A DNA stretch of 64,000 nt from assembly GCA_928724745.1 (NCBI GenBank), contig CAKMXJ010000008.1, forward strand, positions 372,001 to 436,000, written 5' to 3'. The first letter of the stretch is position 1; each line of letters opens with the position of its first letter. A program made the position numbers and the translations under genes. Under the pieces are notes generated by a model. It was not told the DNA's origin. It worked only from the letters and a program-made list of their open reading frames with translations, and did not search any database. Source of the stretch: Anthracocystis setariae (lineage: Eukaryota > Basidiomycota > Ustilaginomycetes > Ustilaginales > Ustilaginaceae). Positions 19,630-28,175 of this stretch are shown here, one piece after another.

Positions 19630-20551
19630 TGTTAGTTTCTGCGTGCGTCTAATCACTATTGCGTGGTGGGTAGACGTTCGAAGATGACTGCAAACACGCA
19701 AGGGCGCGTGTTTGCCACGTTCCTTGACTGACTTCAAGCTGCGATCTTGGAAGTGTGTTTGGAATCACTAAGTCAATTGTCAATCCTCTTCGGCAATAGA
19801 GCCAGCAAGAGCGAAGTGAGATTGACCGCACTTGTCCGAGTAGGCGCTGTAGGGTAGGAAGCTTGGTAGGTTACTACGTGAGAGACAGACACGCAAGCCT
19901 GCGTGTTGGTATGCTTGGTTGTACGTTAGGAACACACCTCGCTGGTTAATGATTCGATGGATTTCCGATTACCGCACAGTGAAATGCAACCTCTATATAT
20001 ACATATGGCGTGAGCAGACGTATACGGCTAAGTGACGGCCATCGTCGCTATAGCCTTACTCCAGAAGGTCCCATGACCGACGAGTGTTCGTTGCTAAACA
20101 CGCAATCCTTGCGTGTCTTTCCTCCTCGTTGGGGACATCACCGCGTGTCTCGTTTGTTGCCCTTTTCTGATTGGTTCGGCCCGACGTGGTCCGCGAATGG
20201 GGTTCACCCTTGATTATGAGGGTTACCCATCATCGTCACGGAAGATGGCCTCCAGTGTGCCTCGAATCTGTGGTGATGGGTGAGATACCTAGGGGAGTGT
20301 TGCGGTCAAACACGCGAGCTCGCGTGTATGGTCACCAGCTTGCTCGACTGTTCGGCAGCGTTGTATTTCCAGGGTCTACCCCCTTGATATTTGGGAATTA
20401 ATTAAGTTCGTTCCTTCTTAACGTGCGCGCGCGTACCTTGTGGGTTTTTCATCTTGAGTCGTTGAACCCAAACACGCAAGCTTGCGTATTTGGTGCTGTT
20501 GAGCGAGATACTCTGAGTGCGAGATGACTTTCGGAACACCGAGTTCCAACA
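19630..20551 (-). repeat. Copia 5' LTR (element sense)
   Basis: 922 bp, matching the other LTR throughout except one visible substitution (19743). Contains the same five palindromes at +6958 bp. Its left end lies 4 bp from the polyprotein start codon. Confidence 0.93.
19990..20005 (-). promoter_or_regulatory. Putative TATA box of the Copia element
   Basis: The CTCTATATATACATATG region in the 5' LTR reads as a TATA box on the minus strand about 360 bp before the LTR end. That is compatible with a transcript start inside the LTR. There is no direct evidence of the start site. Confidence 0.4.
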
Positions 20552-20608
20552 GAGATGTGTACAGTGCTCGGGTGGGCCGAGGAGCTTTTGAATTGCAACA
20601 CAGCGTAC

Positions 20609-21972
20609 AGTACTGTACAGTACCTGTCCAAAAGTTTCCGCACGATTTTTTTTAATTACATAACACACGTACGGTAACATGTTCTTGTGATCGTGTATAC
20701 TTCGCAATGGTATGACAATGCTGCATAGAACTTGGATTGATATGATGTTAGTGGCTTCTGCTAAGTACATTTGATCGTGAGGACAAGCTTAACTAATACT
20801 TGAGAGGTCCTCCGTTCTTGCGCAAAATCATCCTGACCCGTTCCGGCATTGAGGAGATAACAGCGTTGACGTGATCCATGGTGACGTCGTCTCTCCAAAC
20901 TTCTTGAGCGGCGATTGCAAGCTGTTGTCGGGTCCGTGGCATCGGTCTCCGCTTACTGAGCTTGTTCTTTAGTATCCACCAGATGTTCTCAATAGGATTA
21001 AGATCCGGTGACATGCTAGGATGGTGTTGTGTGACAATGTGATGGCGACGGCGAGCATTCTGCGCGATCCTGGATTTGTGTACTGGAGCGCCATCTTCAA
21101 CAACTGACATGTCTTTTCCTGCAACAGCATCCTTGAGCGGACCATCTACGATGAGCTCAGCGTACTTCCGGCCGGTTAGAGTTTCAGCTTTGGTCCATGC
21201 TCCATTAATATGATGTCTCGGCTGCAACGGGATGACGACGAGAGGTGTTTTAAAGTTCCGGGCAATGCCTGCCCAAACCATGATCGATTGCCGGCCACTG
21301 TGGAACGTCGGGACCAAATGCCGTAGCTCAGTTCGTTTGCCGAGCCGCCGGGAAACCCAAGATCGGCCTGGTCTCTCTCCAACTTCGATGTTACTCTCGT
21401 CCGTAAACAACACCTTCCTCCAGTTTGTATTACGATTGCTTCGAGCCCAGTGTACACGATCCTGCATGTGCTTACTTGACAACCATGGCTTCCTGAGAGC
21501 AATGCGACGGTTAATTCCATGCTTGTAAGCTATTCTGCGAAGCTGTGTAACAGATACACCTCCAATCGCCGAGGATAGCTGCTTCCAGGACGAGAACGGT
21601 GTTCTGAGCACCTCACGAATAGCAGTCCGCTCGTCGCGATCGTTATACTTCAGAGGCCGGCCTGACCTCATAGCAGTGTTGACATGTCCACGTGCTCTGA
21701 ACTTCCGGACGGTGTCAGAGACTGTGCTCTTTGGAATGCTTAAACTCTCACTGATTTTCCCAAGCGAATACCCCTCATTATGGAGTACTACCACCTGGGA
21801 TCTCTCAGTGATCGATAGTTCCTTGCTGCGGACCATGCTTGTTATGCTGTTCATTGTAATGTCATTACCATATCAGGCTAGACGCTATCATACATGACGA
21901 CGAGGAGGAGCGAAAATTTAATTAAATTATTGAACCGTGCGGAAACTTTTGGACAGGTACTGTACAGTACTG
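20609..21972 (-). mobile_element. Tc1-type DNA transposon
   Basis: 1,364 bp. Terminal inverted repeats start CAGTACTGTACAGTACC and continue through TGTCCAAAAGTTTCCGCACG at both ends. TA dinucleotides flank it (20607-20608 and 21973-21974), the Tc1/mariner target duplication. Encloses one intact transposase. It lies 52 bp from the GAGAT duplication of the Copia element. Confidence 0.93.
20793..21854 (-). CDS. Tc1-type transposase (DD34E), intact
   Basis: 353 aa. The N-terminal paired helix-turn-helix region is visible (LSITERSQVVVLHNEGYSLG, IPKSTVSDTVRKFRARG, then GRPLKYNDRDER as the GRPR-like linker). The catalytic domain has FTDESNIE (first Asp), VVEDGAPVHKS (second Asp) and DLNPIENIWW (Glu), with 34 residues between the second Asp and the Glu. 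The SPDLNPIEN motif is the Tc1 signature. No stop or frameshift interrupts it, so the element may be autonomous. It binds its inverted repeats and cuts and pastes at TA sites. Confidence 0.95.
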   Translation of the reverse strand: MNSITSMVRSKELSITERSQVVVLHNEGYSLGKISESLSIPKSTVSDTVRKFRARGHVNTAMRSGRPLKYNDRDERTAIREVLRTPFSSWKQLSSAIGGVSVTQLRRIAYKHGINRRIALRKPWLSSKHMQDRVHWARSNRNTNWRKVLFTDESNIEVGERPGRSWVSRRLGKRTELRHLVPTFHSGRQSIMVWAGIARNFKTPLVVIPLQPRHHINGAWTKAETLTGRKYAELIVDGPLKDAVAGKDMSVVEDGAPVHKSRIAQNARRRHHIVTQHHPSMSPDLNPIENIWWILKNKLSKRRPMPRTRQQLAIAAQEVWRDDVTMDHVNAVISSMPERVRMILRKNGGPLKY

Positions 21973-22274
21973 TATTCAAAACAAATCCGACTGATTGCGG
22001 TCGGAAGTGTTCCGCCGTCGTCGGCTTCTCCCACGCACTGCACTGTAGTGTATTGTACTGTAGTGTACTTTACCGAAACTGTACTGTAGAATCGCACACC
22101 TGTCTGCAATGCACGGATAGCAAGACAGCTCACAATTGGACCCTGGTGGTCATTTCGGGCTCAAGTCAGAGCACAGCTTCCTCGAGCTCACTCACCACTT
22201 GATATCTCATCTCTTCGGCTTTTCCGCTTGCCATTGCAGCGCTCTGGAGCACGAATTGGCCAGCACGAGTCATC

Positions 22275-24434
22275 ATGAAGCTCGCCATCATCGGTGCAGG
22301 GCCAAGCGCTCTTGTCACAGCAAAGACGTTGCTGGAAGCTGCTGACGCTGATCCCACCTTCAACGCCCAAATCACCATCTTCGAGGCCGAAGCTGACATC
22401 GGCGGCACCTTCCGATATCGCTCCTATTCCAATGCCACTCTCGTATCTTCCAAACAGCTCACCTCCTTTTCGGATTTCCGCCTTCCCCTCGAGCACAAGG
22501 ACCATCTGACGCTCGACGAATACGTTCAGTATCTCCAAGACTACACCACCCACTTCAAGCTACGACAAAGATGCCACTTTCGCATGAAAACAAAGGTCGT
22601 CAAGTCTGTCAAGGTCGATGGAGGCCATCTGCTACGTTACCGCTCTCTCGCTCTCGACGCCAATGATATCCAAGACCGATCCGAGCTCTTCACACATCTA
22701 TGTGTCTGCTCGGGGCTTCATGTCACGCCTGCTCTTCCTCAGATTCCCGGTCTGCCACCAACCATCGACGGCGACCAGATCGTCACACAGCCAATGCGTT
22801 CCGCCGAGACTGTAGCTTCACGCATCCCCGAGCCGATCCACCACGCAGCCAATGCTTCCGAGATCGTCACCCTCCACTCGTCCCAGTTCAAGGATCGTTC
22901 TCTATACCGCGGAAAGCGTGTCATGGTTCTCGGAACCGGAGAAACCGGTATGGACATGGCTTACGAAGCGGTCAAGGCCGGCGCCAAGGAAGTCATCCTA
23001 TGCACAAGATCGGGCTTCCTCCTCTTCCCAGCTGTGCTCGCCGACTTTGTCGTCTTTGGTAATGTCTTTGACGGCAACTTACCTATCGACGGTCTCATCA
23101 CCAACCTCTTCGAAACCGCATACGTCCATCCTTGGGTGGCAGCCGCACACTTGCGATGGTTCGTTTCAGATTTCGTCATCAAGCGTCTTCTCTGGTGCCT
23201 CACTGGAACTCAAGCCGGCTGTAACCAGTGGGTTGGCGAGCTTGAGCCTCACCGTCTTGGACGCGCCTACACTTTCTTGAACAAGAGCAGCAAAGCCATG
23301 CCCTACATCAATCGCGGATGGAAGCATCGTCACCCTTGGCTCGAACGCATCACTCGATACCTCGATCCACCTACAGTCAAGCCAGAAGAGGTTTCAGTCG
23401 ATCTGGCGCCCTTCCCAAAGCTCGTACGCCCCGATGGCACAGTCGAGTTTGTTCGTAACGGTCGCAAGGAGGACCTCCGTATGCGCAACCGAACCATAAA
23501 GCCCGATGTTGTCGTCTATGCTACAGGCTACACCCAACAATTCGACTTTTTCTCGAAAGAATATCCGGTGCCTGCCACTGTCCGTTGCCGAGACGTCTTT
23601 GATCCAGAAGATCCAACCGTGGCATTTATCGGTTTCGTCCGTCCCGGTGTCGGCGCCATCCCACCTATCGCTGAGATGCAGGCGCAGATGTGGGCGTTGG
23701 TCTTACGCAACAAGATCCCCATGCCTCTTTCGACGCCTCACTACTACCTCCTTGTCAAGGAAAATGCAAGGATCAAGTACGGCGTCGACTATTCTTCCTA
23801 CGTCTCCACCCTCGCCAGGGACATGGGCACCGCTCCTCCCCTCGGTCAGCTTCTGTGGACATACGGGTTCAAAGTCACGCTGATCTACTGCTTCGGCGCC
23901 GCATTCCCAACTTTCTACCGCTTGCTCGGTCCCTATCGCCATCCAGATGCCAAACGCATTGTCGAGACCGAGATCTACGACACAATCCGACGTCGTGGTC
24001 TCGTAGGCAACCTTATGATGGGCCTCATCCCCATGATGTTCTACGCTGTGATCAATCTCATGGCGCTGATTCTGGAGAAAGCTTGGAATCTGGTCAACGT
24101 CATCCTTCACCCCTTCTCATACCGCAAGCCATCGATCCAGGGTCACCATGAGCAACAAGGGTGGTCAAAGGCGAGGAGGTTTCAGTCCGATTTTGAGCCG
24201 CGCATGGCGACAACCACGACGGTCAAGCCCTCAGAAGGGAAGCAACAAGGACCAAAACAGCCGAAAGCAAGGGTGCTACGTCTCTTTGCACTCTTCACAG
24301 CCTTGCTGACAATGGCTGGAACCGGCGTGGAGGCGAATACCGAGATTCAAAACTTTGGGCCAGTGCTCTGTCGAGCCGATGAGTATGGACATCTGGCAGC
24401 TAAAGCTGCCGACCAGCTTTCGTCTACATGGTAA
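22275..24434 (+). CDS. Flavin-containing monooxygenase-like protein
   Basis: 719 aa if read to the first stop. Class B flavin monooxygenase: FAD-binding GAGPSA at residues 7-12, a second Rossmann motif for NADPH (LGTGETGMDMAYEA, ~218), and the FMO-type ATGY motif (VVYATGYTQQF, ~414). Such enzymes hydroxylate N or S atoms using NADPH and O2. The substrate cannot be inferred. A hydrophobic segment (GLIPMMFYAVINLMALIL, ~580-600) suggests membrane attachment. The family's usual end would fall near residue ~640. Beyond it the frame runs into the signal-peptide-like start of the next protein (ATG 24204), and the only stop, TAA 24432-24434, lies inside a consensus GTAAGT splice donor. The transcript may thus encode a fusion, or two overlapping genes. 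Confidence 0.72.
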   Translation: MKLAIIGAGPSALVTAKTLLEAADADPTFNAQITIFEAEADIGGTFRYRSYSNATLVSSKQLTSFSDFRLPLEHKDHLTLDEYVQYLQDYTTHFKLRQRCHFRMKTKVVKSVKVDGGHLLRYRSLALDANDIQDRSELFTHLCVCSGLHVTPALPQIPGLPPTIDGDQIVTQPMRSAETVASRIPEPIHHAANASEIVTLHSSQFKDRSLYRGKRVMVLGTGETGMDMAYEAVKAGAKEVILCTRSGFLLFPAVLADFVVFGNVFDGNLPIDGLITNLFETAYVHPWVAAAHLRWFVSDFVIKRLLWCLTGTQAGCNQWVGELEPHRLGRAYTFLNKSSKAMPYINRGWKHRHPWLERITRYLDPPTVKPEEVSVDLAPFPKLVRPDGTVEFVRNGRKEDLRMRNRTIKPDVVVYATGYTQQFDFFSKEYPVPATVRCRDVFDPEDPTVAFIGFVRPGVGAIPPIAEMQAQMWALVLRNKIPMPLSTPHYYLLVKENARIKYGVDYSSYVSTLARDMGTAPPLGQLLWTYGFKVTLIYCFGAAFPTFYRLLGPYRHPDAKRIVETEIYDTIRRRGLVGNLMMGLIPMMFYAVINLMALILEKAWNLVNVILHPFSYRKPSIQGHHEQQGWSKARRFQSDFEPRMATTTTVKPSEGKQQGPKQPKARVLRLFALFTALLTMAGTGVEANTEIQNFGPVLCRADEYGHLAAKAADQLSSTW

Positions 24435-25581
24435 GTGTGTGAAAATCCCTCTCTGCCCCTGTATCTGTAGTCCCCAGCTCAACTGGCTCCCTTGGTGGCC
24501 GAGGGACCGCAATTGTAGTATACTAAGAACGACGGTGCAATTTATGCGCTTGCCTCCGTCTCATGTGACTTGAAACAGCTCGATGTGAGCAGCTCGAGGA
24601 GAATCATTGATGCCACATCCCACAGCAGCTGACGATGGAATCTGCGTCCCACTTTGCAGGCCGATCATTCGCCCGAACACAACGCCCAGTCTCTTTAGCG
24701 TCCGTCCGGATGCTGGTGGCGCTTTCAACTTGAGCGACTCGAAAACCGGCGCATGGCTTGTGCTCGATCTATCGGACAACGGTTCGTTTACGCTGCCTGC
24801 GCCGCAGCATGCGGGGCTGTATGGCCAACTGAATCCGCGCGATCGATGGGTGCGGGAACAGATCGACGCGGTCGCCTGGGCGTTGACGAAACGGTTTACG
24901 GTGCGTTCGTCAATCTCGGCGCATCTGGCGGTTGAGGTGAGGATGGAGTTGTTGGCGCCTGAGCAGGTGTTACAGCGTGGAGGCGTCGAATGGAAGGCCG
25001 AGCTGATCGAGATGCAGAAGGTCACGAATGAAGGTCAAACAACAGGAAGTGGAGGGGGGAGTACACAGGCAGCAGGGATTCCCAACCATGCGGTGGTGAG
25101 CTCGATCGTGCCCAGGCAGACGGCAGCGGCGGCAGTCGAGGATGCCATCGTCTTCTCACAATCGGAAAATAAAGGGGTACCAGCAGAGATCTTGGCGAGT
25201 GAGACGATCAACTGGAACCAAGCCGCCGAGACGGCCCCCATGTTCCCGTGTCCGAAGCTGTACCTCCATCTGGGGACGTTCGAGGCTGGGCTGCACATTC
25301 CATCTACTGCTCAGGGGAGCGAGTCGAGGATGGCACTGCTCTTTGATATGGCGGAAAGGGTGTTCGGTCAGCTTAGCCCTCCAGCTACACGCGCAGGGGC
25401 GGACGTCGAGACAGCACCGATCCATCTAACGCTAGAGAGGCTCTATCTAGGCGTCATCCCGGCAACCGCATTGAGCACGACACTCCCGTTACTGTTCATG
25501 CTTCCACTCGGCTGGTTCGTCCTCCGACCAGCACTAAACAGCTTGATCCCGCAAGCGCGGAAGCACGGAAAGCACGAATGA
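24204..25581 (+). CDS. Predicted type I ER/secretory membrane protein (two exons), function unknown
   Basis: Joined as 24204-24430 and 24660-25581 (382 aa). Exon 1 gives MATTTTVKPSEGKQQG, then a hydrophobic signal-like stretch (LRLFALFTALLTMAGTGV). Splicing at GTAAGT (24431) and TTTGCAG (24653-24659) restores frame across TG|G (Trp) into PIIRPNTTPSLFSV. The luminal part has an acidic, beta-rich character (GAWLVLDLSDNGSFTLP). A C-terminal hydrophobic span (PATALSTTLPLLFMLPLGWFVL) is followed by a short basic tail. Start and stop hydrophobic segments around a luminal domain suggest an ER or Golgi type I protein. I do not recognise the family. The first exon is in the same frame as, and continuous with, the monooxygenase upstream, so this may be the C-terminus of one long product. 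Confidence 0.55.
24431..24659 (+). other. Intron (229 bp)
   Basis: Consensus donor GTAAGTGTGT at 24431 and acceptor CTTTGCAG ending at 24659. Removal joins two frames that are otherwise closed by the TAA inside the donor. Confidence 0.75.
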
Positions 25582-25709
25582 AATAAAAAAAAAAAAATCA
25601 AGCATCTCATTTCAAGCATTCCACCTCTTATTTTTTTTTTTTTTTTTGGACGTCTGGACTGAATCATAGAGATGGGATGCGTGTATCGAACCCAAAAGAG
25701 GGATCTGAT
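25582..25709. terminator. Convergent 3' ends with A- and T-runs
   Basis: AATAAAAAAAAAAAAATC at 25582-25600 and a run of T at 25630-25647, between the stop codons of two convergent genes. Probably the polyadenylation regions of both. Confidence 0.4.
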
Positions 25710-27437
25710 CTAACCTTTGAGAGCCTTTTTGGCGTTTTTGAAGCTGAGATGCGCGAGGGCGTTGTAGAGGTTGAAGAGTCTTGCGCACTCTTTGTCGTGT
25801 TCGAACGGGTATTTTGCGCCGATGGCGACGGCGGCGGCGTAGCCCGAGACGATGGCGATTTCTTGCATGTTGACGAGAGTCCAGCCACCGCAGTAGTTGG
25901 TGTGGTTGGCTCCGTTGATGAGCCAGAGCCAGGGGACTACGTAGGCGTAGTGCGTCCAGCGGTGCGATTGTTGCTTCCACCATTTCTCGAGGATGATCTT
26001 GTCTTTGGCGATTTCATCGCGGGTCCATTTGTCGGAGAGCTCCTTATTCAGAAAGATGGTTTGGAACACGTGGTCTTGCACGGGAGGGTCTTTGAGTTCG
26101 GAAGGGTTCGAGGAGGGGAGTGGGGAGAGGGAGGCTTCCTGGGAGGAGCCTTGTTTGCCATGGGGACCTTGACGTTCGCGGGGTGGGGCGGATTCGGGGG
26201 ATCGTGCACCCCGTTCCCTCGGCCCCGTCGGACCAGCTCCGCTGAATTGCGGTTGGTAGTTGGTCAGATCGAAACTCATCTCGATCAACGCCGGATCGTC
26301 TTGGTACATCTTGATCAGGTAGAGCGGCTTCCAGTTTTTGCGTGCAAACTCGAAACTCTGCTTGGTCTTGTCATCATGCCTGTTCTTGGCATTGTACTGT
26401 GCATCGTAGGTCATCTGGTAGTGCTTGCACATGTAGTCGTAGTCGTTATGTGTGGTGGTGATGTCCCATCTGTAGACGATGGAGCCGAGGATCTTACGCT
26501 CCTTCCACGTCGCCGCCTTGTTGAGGATCTTTAGACTCGTATCGGCGTCGCAGGCGAGGATGAGTTCGTCAAACACTTCGACCCTCTCCTCCTGATCGCC
26601 CGTCGTCAGCGGCTTGCCATGCTGATCCACGCGACGCGAAGTGACCAAAACATTGCCACCCCGCTTCTTGGCCTCCTTTGTATCGCGCTCGATATCGGTG
26701 ACCTCGCGCGAGGTCTCAATGCGGATGTTACCATTCTTAGTCACTTCATCCTCCCACGCCGCATACACCCTTGCCAACTCCGGGAACGCCATCATCGTGG
26801 GCACGCTCGCAAGCAAACTATCCTCCGAGAATTCGAACAGCCTCATGCTGGGATCCAAAAACACGCGCTCCAGAATCGCCGACGAGATATGCTTGGTATC
26901 ATTGCCCGTGCCAAAAAACAGCGCGACAAGCGGATACACCATGCGCTCTCCAAACTCGTCCGAGAAGCCAAACATCTTGAGCATCCTGTGCACGGGGATT
27001 ACGGCGAACAGCACTTCGAAGCGCTTGATGGTCTTGAGCGTTGTTCCGAACTTCTTGATATCCTTGGCATACTTTTCGACAAGCTCGGAAGGGAACACGT
27101 TGGACCAGAAAGTGTCCTTGCCCTTGCCGAACGAGATCTGCATACCAACTTGCTGCGCTTTGAAGCCGAGAACGTGCTCAAACACTTTAAACGTGTTGTA
27201 AAAGACGGGCGATGCACCTTGGACACCGTCGTTGATGTATTGCGAGCGGTATTTGGCTGGATCGGGCAGTTGATACGAGGTGGCTGAACCGCCGAGCGAG
27301 CATTGTTTGTCGTAGAGGGTGACGTCGAATTCGGCGGGAGAAAGCGAGAGTGCGTGGCAAGCTGACATGCCCGAGGCACCCGCACCGACGACAATGACTC
27401 GCTTCTTGGGTTTGGTGTGGCCGTTGGAGGTCGACAT
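25710..27437 (-). CDS. FAD-dependent oxidoreductase (amine-oxidase/NAD_binding_8 type)
   Basis: 575 aa, ATG in a GACATG context. N-terminal dinucleotide fold VIVVGAGASGMSACHALS (GxGxxG, residues ~15-30) with the acidic end of the second strand (VTLYDKQCSLGGSATS), typical of flavoproteins of the amine oxidase/desaturase-like superfamily. The C-terminal part has PWLWLINGANHTNYCGGWTLVNMQEIAIVSGYAAAVAIGA, which matches the second FAD-contacting motif seen near the end of such enzymes. Residues ~420-470 are a Pro/Ser/Gly low-complexity insertion. No secretion signal, so probably cytosolic or membrane-associated. The exact reaction is unknown. Convergent with the preceding gene and divergent from the SET gene. 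Confidence 0.75.
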   Translation of the reverse strand: MSTSNGHTKPKKRVIVVGAGASGMSACHALSLSPAEFDVTLYDKQCSLGGSATSYQLPDPAKYRSQYINDGVQGASPVFYNTFKVFEHVLGFKAQQVGMQISFGKGKDTFWSNVFPSELVEKYAKDIKKFGTTLKTIKRFEVLFAVIPVHRMLKMFGFSDEFGERMVYPLVALFFGTGNDTKHISSAILERVFLDPSMRLFEFSEDSLLASVPTMMAFPELARVYAAWEDEVTKNGNIRIETSREVTDIERDTKEAKKRGGNVLVTSRRVDQHGKPLTTGDQEERVEVFDELILACDADTSLKILNKAATWKERKILGSIVYRWDITTTHNDYDYMCKHYQMTYDAQYNAKNRHDDKTKQSFEFARKNWKPLYLIKMYQDDPALIEMSFDLTNYQPQFSGAGPTGPRERGARSPESAPPRERQGPHGKQGSSQEASLSPLPSSNPSELKDPPVQDHVFQTIFLNKELSDKWTRDEIAKDKIILEKWWKQQSHRWTHYAYVVPWLWLINGANHTNYCGGWTLVNMQEIAIVSGYAAAVAIGAKYPFEHDKECARLFNLYNALAHLSFKNAKKALKG

Positions 27438-28175
27438 GATGAGGTGTTGGGGTTGAGAAGGATGCCGGACCAGATTTTTTTTATTGTGCAGAGTGAGGTT
27501 GTTGTCGGTTGAAGCTGTGGATGGACAAGAAGAGGATGAGGGGTGGAAGGAAAGGATGAGAGAGTCTGGTTGGATTACGAATATGAGAGGGATAAGACAG
27601 CCACGTTAGTCACCTAAGAGGAGGAGGAGGAGGAGGAGGAGGAGGAGGAGGTCATTGCTTGTGATTGTTCGGCCACAAAGCATCACTCTGTGTGAATTGC
27701 GGACCCTTACAAAGGGACTGTGTCATGGAAAGCCACGCGAAGAAGGAGGATTAGCAAAGCGCTTCGACAGACGTCATTGGGTTGGCAGTGTTTGATTTGC
27801 TTGACAGCTGCACCTTATTATTATTAAAATATGCAACTTGTGCACTGCGCTCTGAAGCCGCATTTCGCCTCCACTTTGAGAACCCAACACACTACATCAT
27901 CGAGGCCATCGGCATAATGGAATCGGCGATGGGAGAAGAAACCGAAAAACGCGTGTGGAATTATTGAATAATATTGCGTTGCGTGTCAAAGCAACACTGT
28001 ACTGTACTCTACTTTCTTTGGTTGAATGAACCCTTCAACTTGTTTCGCCCACTTTTGCGCTCAGTCGCTTCAACTCCATCTTCGGCTTGTCTTGGCCCTC
28101 TTTGAGCCTGTCAACTCTCTACATTCACAATTCAATTCATCGGCGAGGCGTCATCCTAGCCGTACCATCTCCATC
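27438..28175. other. Divergent promoter region
   Basis: Between the FAD oxidoreductase (-) and the SET gene (+). Contains a (GAG)n microsatellite at 27617-27651 and a CTGTACTGTACTCTAC stretch near 27997-28012 about 170 bp before the SET start. The open frame continues upstream to an ATG at 28026. Confidence 0.5.

Larger units (their letters stand above)
12672..20551 (-). mobile_element. Complete Ty1/Copia LTR retrotransposon
   Basis: 7,880 bp. Two 922-bp LTRs (12672-13593 and 19630-20551) both begin TGTTAG and end CCAACA and differ, by eye, only at 12785 (A) versus 19743 (G). The flanks are a perfect 5-bp duplication GAGAT (12667-12671 and 20552-20556). Transcription is on the minus strand: primer site and polyprotein start lie beside the right-hand LTR. 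It carries an intact gag-pol frame plus a second ORF near its 3' LTR, and is studded with a GCGTGT/ACACGC palindrome. The near-identical LTRs and open polyprotein indicate a very recent insertion that may still be active. Confidence 0.95.
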
